51,953 bases of DNA from UBA668 sp043740085 (GTDB lineage: Bacteria; Actinomycetota; Acidimicrobiia; Acidimicrobiales; Ilumatobacteraceae). The notes under the pieces are model-generated. The model had not been told where the DNA came from, made no database searches, and saw only the letters and a program-made list of their open reading frames with translations. Shown piece by piece: positions 50,216 through 51,953 of the stretch. Positions within the stretch are counted from its first letter, which is position 1; every line of letters starts with the position of its first letter. Where the stretch lies: NCBI GenBank assembly GCA_043740085.1, contig JAYUCY010000055.1, positions 1 to 51,953 on the forward strand. Direction: 5' to 3'. A program made the translations under genes and the position numbers.

Positions 50216-50544
50216 TAGTCGCACACCGACGGATGCCTGTCAAGCATTGCTCTCACTCCACCCACCGCTGCCATCATGTTCGAGCATCGAGCGGACTTTC
50301 TCGTCGGTGACGGGGTAGGCCGCACAGCCTCCTAGTCATGCATGGCAAGCGTAGCTACTTACCGCAACGTCCTCACTGGTTGCTGCACCGTAACGTTCTC
50401 CGAGCCGATTACCTGAGGCGCTGATGTCGTGTCGTGGCCGGGCGCGGCCTGCACGGATCCTGCACGGGACTCGGCCGTACGTGTCGGACCTGGACGGATC
50501 AGCCGGACGTGGGCGCACAACGCCGGAGGACGTGAGCAGGTCGG

Positions 50545-51160
50545 ATGGACTCAGCCGGTACCGCGGTGTGGTGGGACAGCTTGTTGCCGAGGTCGAACGG
50601 CTGGGAGTGCAGGCGGCTGCCGTATGCCGAGCTCCACGCCGGCACCGAGATGCTGCTCGACCTGCTGCGCAATTCCGATCGCGTCGTCCGGACCCTGCCC
50701 GCATCAGTTCTCATCATTGCGGCGCAGACCAGAGCTGCGGCCAAGGGCGGCCGTCAGCCGTCCCCGCTGAACGACCCCACAGCCCCAGGGCTGGATCACG
50801 CTGCACGGCTCCGTGCCTACCGGCCTGTCGGGACGCGTGGCCGTCGTGATCAAGACAAACCCCGAGAACGAGGCTGCCCCACTCCGCCTCGAGACGTTCG
50901 CGCTCAGTCCGCGCGAGCGCGAGATCGCCGCGCTGATCGCACAAGACCTCGACACAGCCTCCATCGCCGAGCGCTTGTTCATCTCGCCATGGACCATCCA
51001 AGACCACTGCAAGGCGATCTTCGAGAAGACCGCCACGCACACCCGACGCGAGTTTCGTGCACTCGTGTTCTTCAACGACCATCTGCCGGCGATCGTCGTG
51101 CGGACACCGCTCGACTCCAGCGGCCACCTCGAGGACCAACGCGACTCCATTGCGCCTTGA
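50545..51160 (+). pseudogene. Frameshifted LuxR-type regulator (C-terminal helix-turn-helix intact)
   Basis: The frame from about 50813 to 51160 has FALSPREREIAALIAQDLDTASIAERLFISPWTIQDHCKAIFEKTATHTRREF, a full LuxR-type HTH. It is preceded in frame by GWITLHGSVPTGLSGRVAVV but has a stop 12 codons before that. Upstream, a different frame (50545-50780) carries LPASVLIIAAQTRAAAKGG, which continues the same protein type. A frameshift near 50770-50790 therefore breaks the gene. The 320 bases between tetR and this remnant (50225-50544) hold further degraded sequence and no gene. Confidence 0.6.
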
Positions 51161-51287
51161 GCTCGACCCATCCCAAAAGAACGGAAGCACCGATCGGAGC
51201 GCATCGTGACTGCGTCGCACAGGGTAGATCTGCTCGCGCGTTCTGCGTCGCGACTGCTCTCGACGCAAGGGTCCTCGCGACGGTAGC

Positions 51288-51953
51288 TCAGACGAGCGCT
51301 GTGAGAGCCGGGGCGAGTTGCTCGAGGGTGTCGACCGTGTTCGGGTACAAGAACAGCTCGACTCTGGTCACTCCAACCGACGCAAAGCCAGCGATCGTGT
51401 CGACGATCTGATCCGTCGAACCTGTGATCGCGACACCGAACCCGATCGACTCGGCCACCTTCGCATCACCAGGCTCGACAATGACGCCAACCGACCGGCC
51501 GATCGAACCCGGATCGCGACCGATGTCCTCACAGATCCGGTCGAGCTGCGCAGTCATTGACCTGAACGTCTCCGGCAAACTGCTCGTCGTCGCGAATGCA
51601 CTCCACGTGTCTGCATGCCGCGCAGCGAGGCCCATCGTTCGCGGCGCATGCCCACCCAACATCAACGGGATCCGACCGGGTCGAGGACCGCGCGGCAACA
51701 CCGCGGCACCCTGCGCGCGATGGAACTCACCAGTGAACGACACCGAATCTCCGCGCAGCAGCGGCACGATGATTTCCAACGCCTCCGAGTAGCGCGACAC
51801 CGTCCGGTCCGTCGGATACCCGAACTCTCGAGCCCCACCACCTGCGTGACCCGCGCCAAGTCCGAGCACGAACCGCCCGCCGGAGATCTCGTCGAGCGTC
51901 TCAGCAGCCGACGCGATCATGCCCGGGTTGTGATGCAACGCCGACATCACCCA
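51288..51953 (-). CDS. LLM class F420-dependent oxidoreductase (C-terminal part, cut by window edge)
   Basis: The reading frame is open to the window end; 221 residues are visible, the C-terminal two-thirds of a luciferase-like flavin-dependent oxidoreductase. AAETLDEISGGRFVLGLGAGHAGGGAREFGYPTDRTVSRYSEALEIIVPLLRG contains the family signature, followed by PLMLGGHAPRTMGLAARHADTW. The family includes many F420-using enzymes in actinobacteria; the cofactor here is inferred from the presence of fbiC in this window. The start lies outside the window. Confidence 0.85.
   Translation of the reverse strand, partial: WVMSALHHNPGMIASAAETLDEISGGRFVLGLGAGHAGGGAREFGYPTDRTVSRYSEALEIIVPLLRGDSVSFTGEFHRAQGAAVLPRGPRPGRIPLMLGGHAPRTMGLAARHADTWSAFATTSSLPETFRSMTAQLDRICEDIGRDPGSIGRSVGVIVEPGDAKVAESIGFGVAITGSTDQIVDTIAGFASVGVTRVELFLYPNTVDTLEQLAPALTALV

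Noticed and set aside
50336..50704. Minus-strand open frame upstream of tetR
   Set aside because: Arg/Ser/Ala-rich composition without motif, opposite the remnant of a LuxR-type regulator. It is a shadow frame.

Overview
The window is 52 kb of dense, GC-rich bacterial chromosome. It looks like an actinobacterium, and one of the less-studied lineages such as Acidimicrobiia is possible, though I cannot prove the lineage from sequence alone. The supporting signs are a fused F420 (FO synthase) gene, an F420-type luciferase-like oxidoreductase, two tiny actinobacterial ribosomal proteins (bS22-like and bL37-like), an LPxTG surface protein, many GTG starts and the gene order glmU-prs-rplY-pth-mfd. 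Most of the window is housekeeping, with short gaps and frequent ATGA or GTGA overlaps.

Layout. 1-7385 (minus): mfd (cut by the window edge), a Tat-exported protein, pth, rplY, prs, a short glmU and an HxlR-type regulator coupled to glmU. 7604-12586 (plus): fbiC, a fused pabB-pabC and folP, serving cofactor F420 and folate. 12557-14080 (minus): an ECF sigma factor fused to a zinc-finger anti-sigma domain, a membrane helix and an exported domain. 14451-14712: tRNA-Gln and the bS22-like gene. 14749-22475 (mostly minus): ispE, rsmA, tatD, metG, a HAD phosphatase, rsmI and a DUF192 gene, with one plus-strand thioesterase. 22522-30638: an EamA transporter, trmB, a DUF1345 membrane protein, a sulfatase, a DUF885 peptidase-like protein, a decayed metallophosphoesterase, an alpha/beta hydrolase and ychF. 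30702-37259: an LPxTG surface protein, a PHP phosphoesterase with a PolX-like N-terminus, bL37, a prolyl oligopeptidase, a VOC protein, a PD-(D/E)XK nuclease with a probable Fe-S cluster and a small unknown protein. 37282-43155: a secreted TAP-like hydrolase, modABC with a PadR regulator, and a TIGR03086-family protein.

The accessory part begins at tRNA-Leu (43224). It is followed by an IS21-family remnant and about 500 bp of decayed DNA. Then comes a tight minus-strand operon, 50173 down to 44118: TetR regulator, a 707-residue alpha/beta hydrolase-glycosyltransferase fusion, an OsmC-like protein, a SAM methyltransferase, a second OsmC protein and an FAD oxidoreductase. A 22-bp near-palindrome lies just upstream of tetR, and a related 16-bp perfect palindrome lies inside the first OsmC gene. 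This operon is the best candidate for an undescribed system: its individual families are recognisable, but I know of no pathway with this gene set. Beyond it lie a frameshifted LuxR-type regulator and the C-terminal part of an F420-type oxidoreductase.

Other points of interest are a GlmU that stops before its acetyltransferase half, the sigma/anti-sigma fusion, two mini ribosomal proteins with promoters that predict leaderless or near-leaderless mRNAs, and several unexplained palindromic sites upstream of genes.
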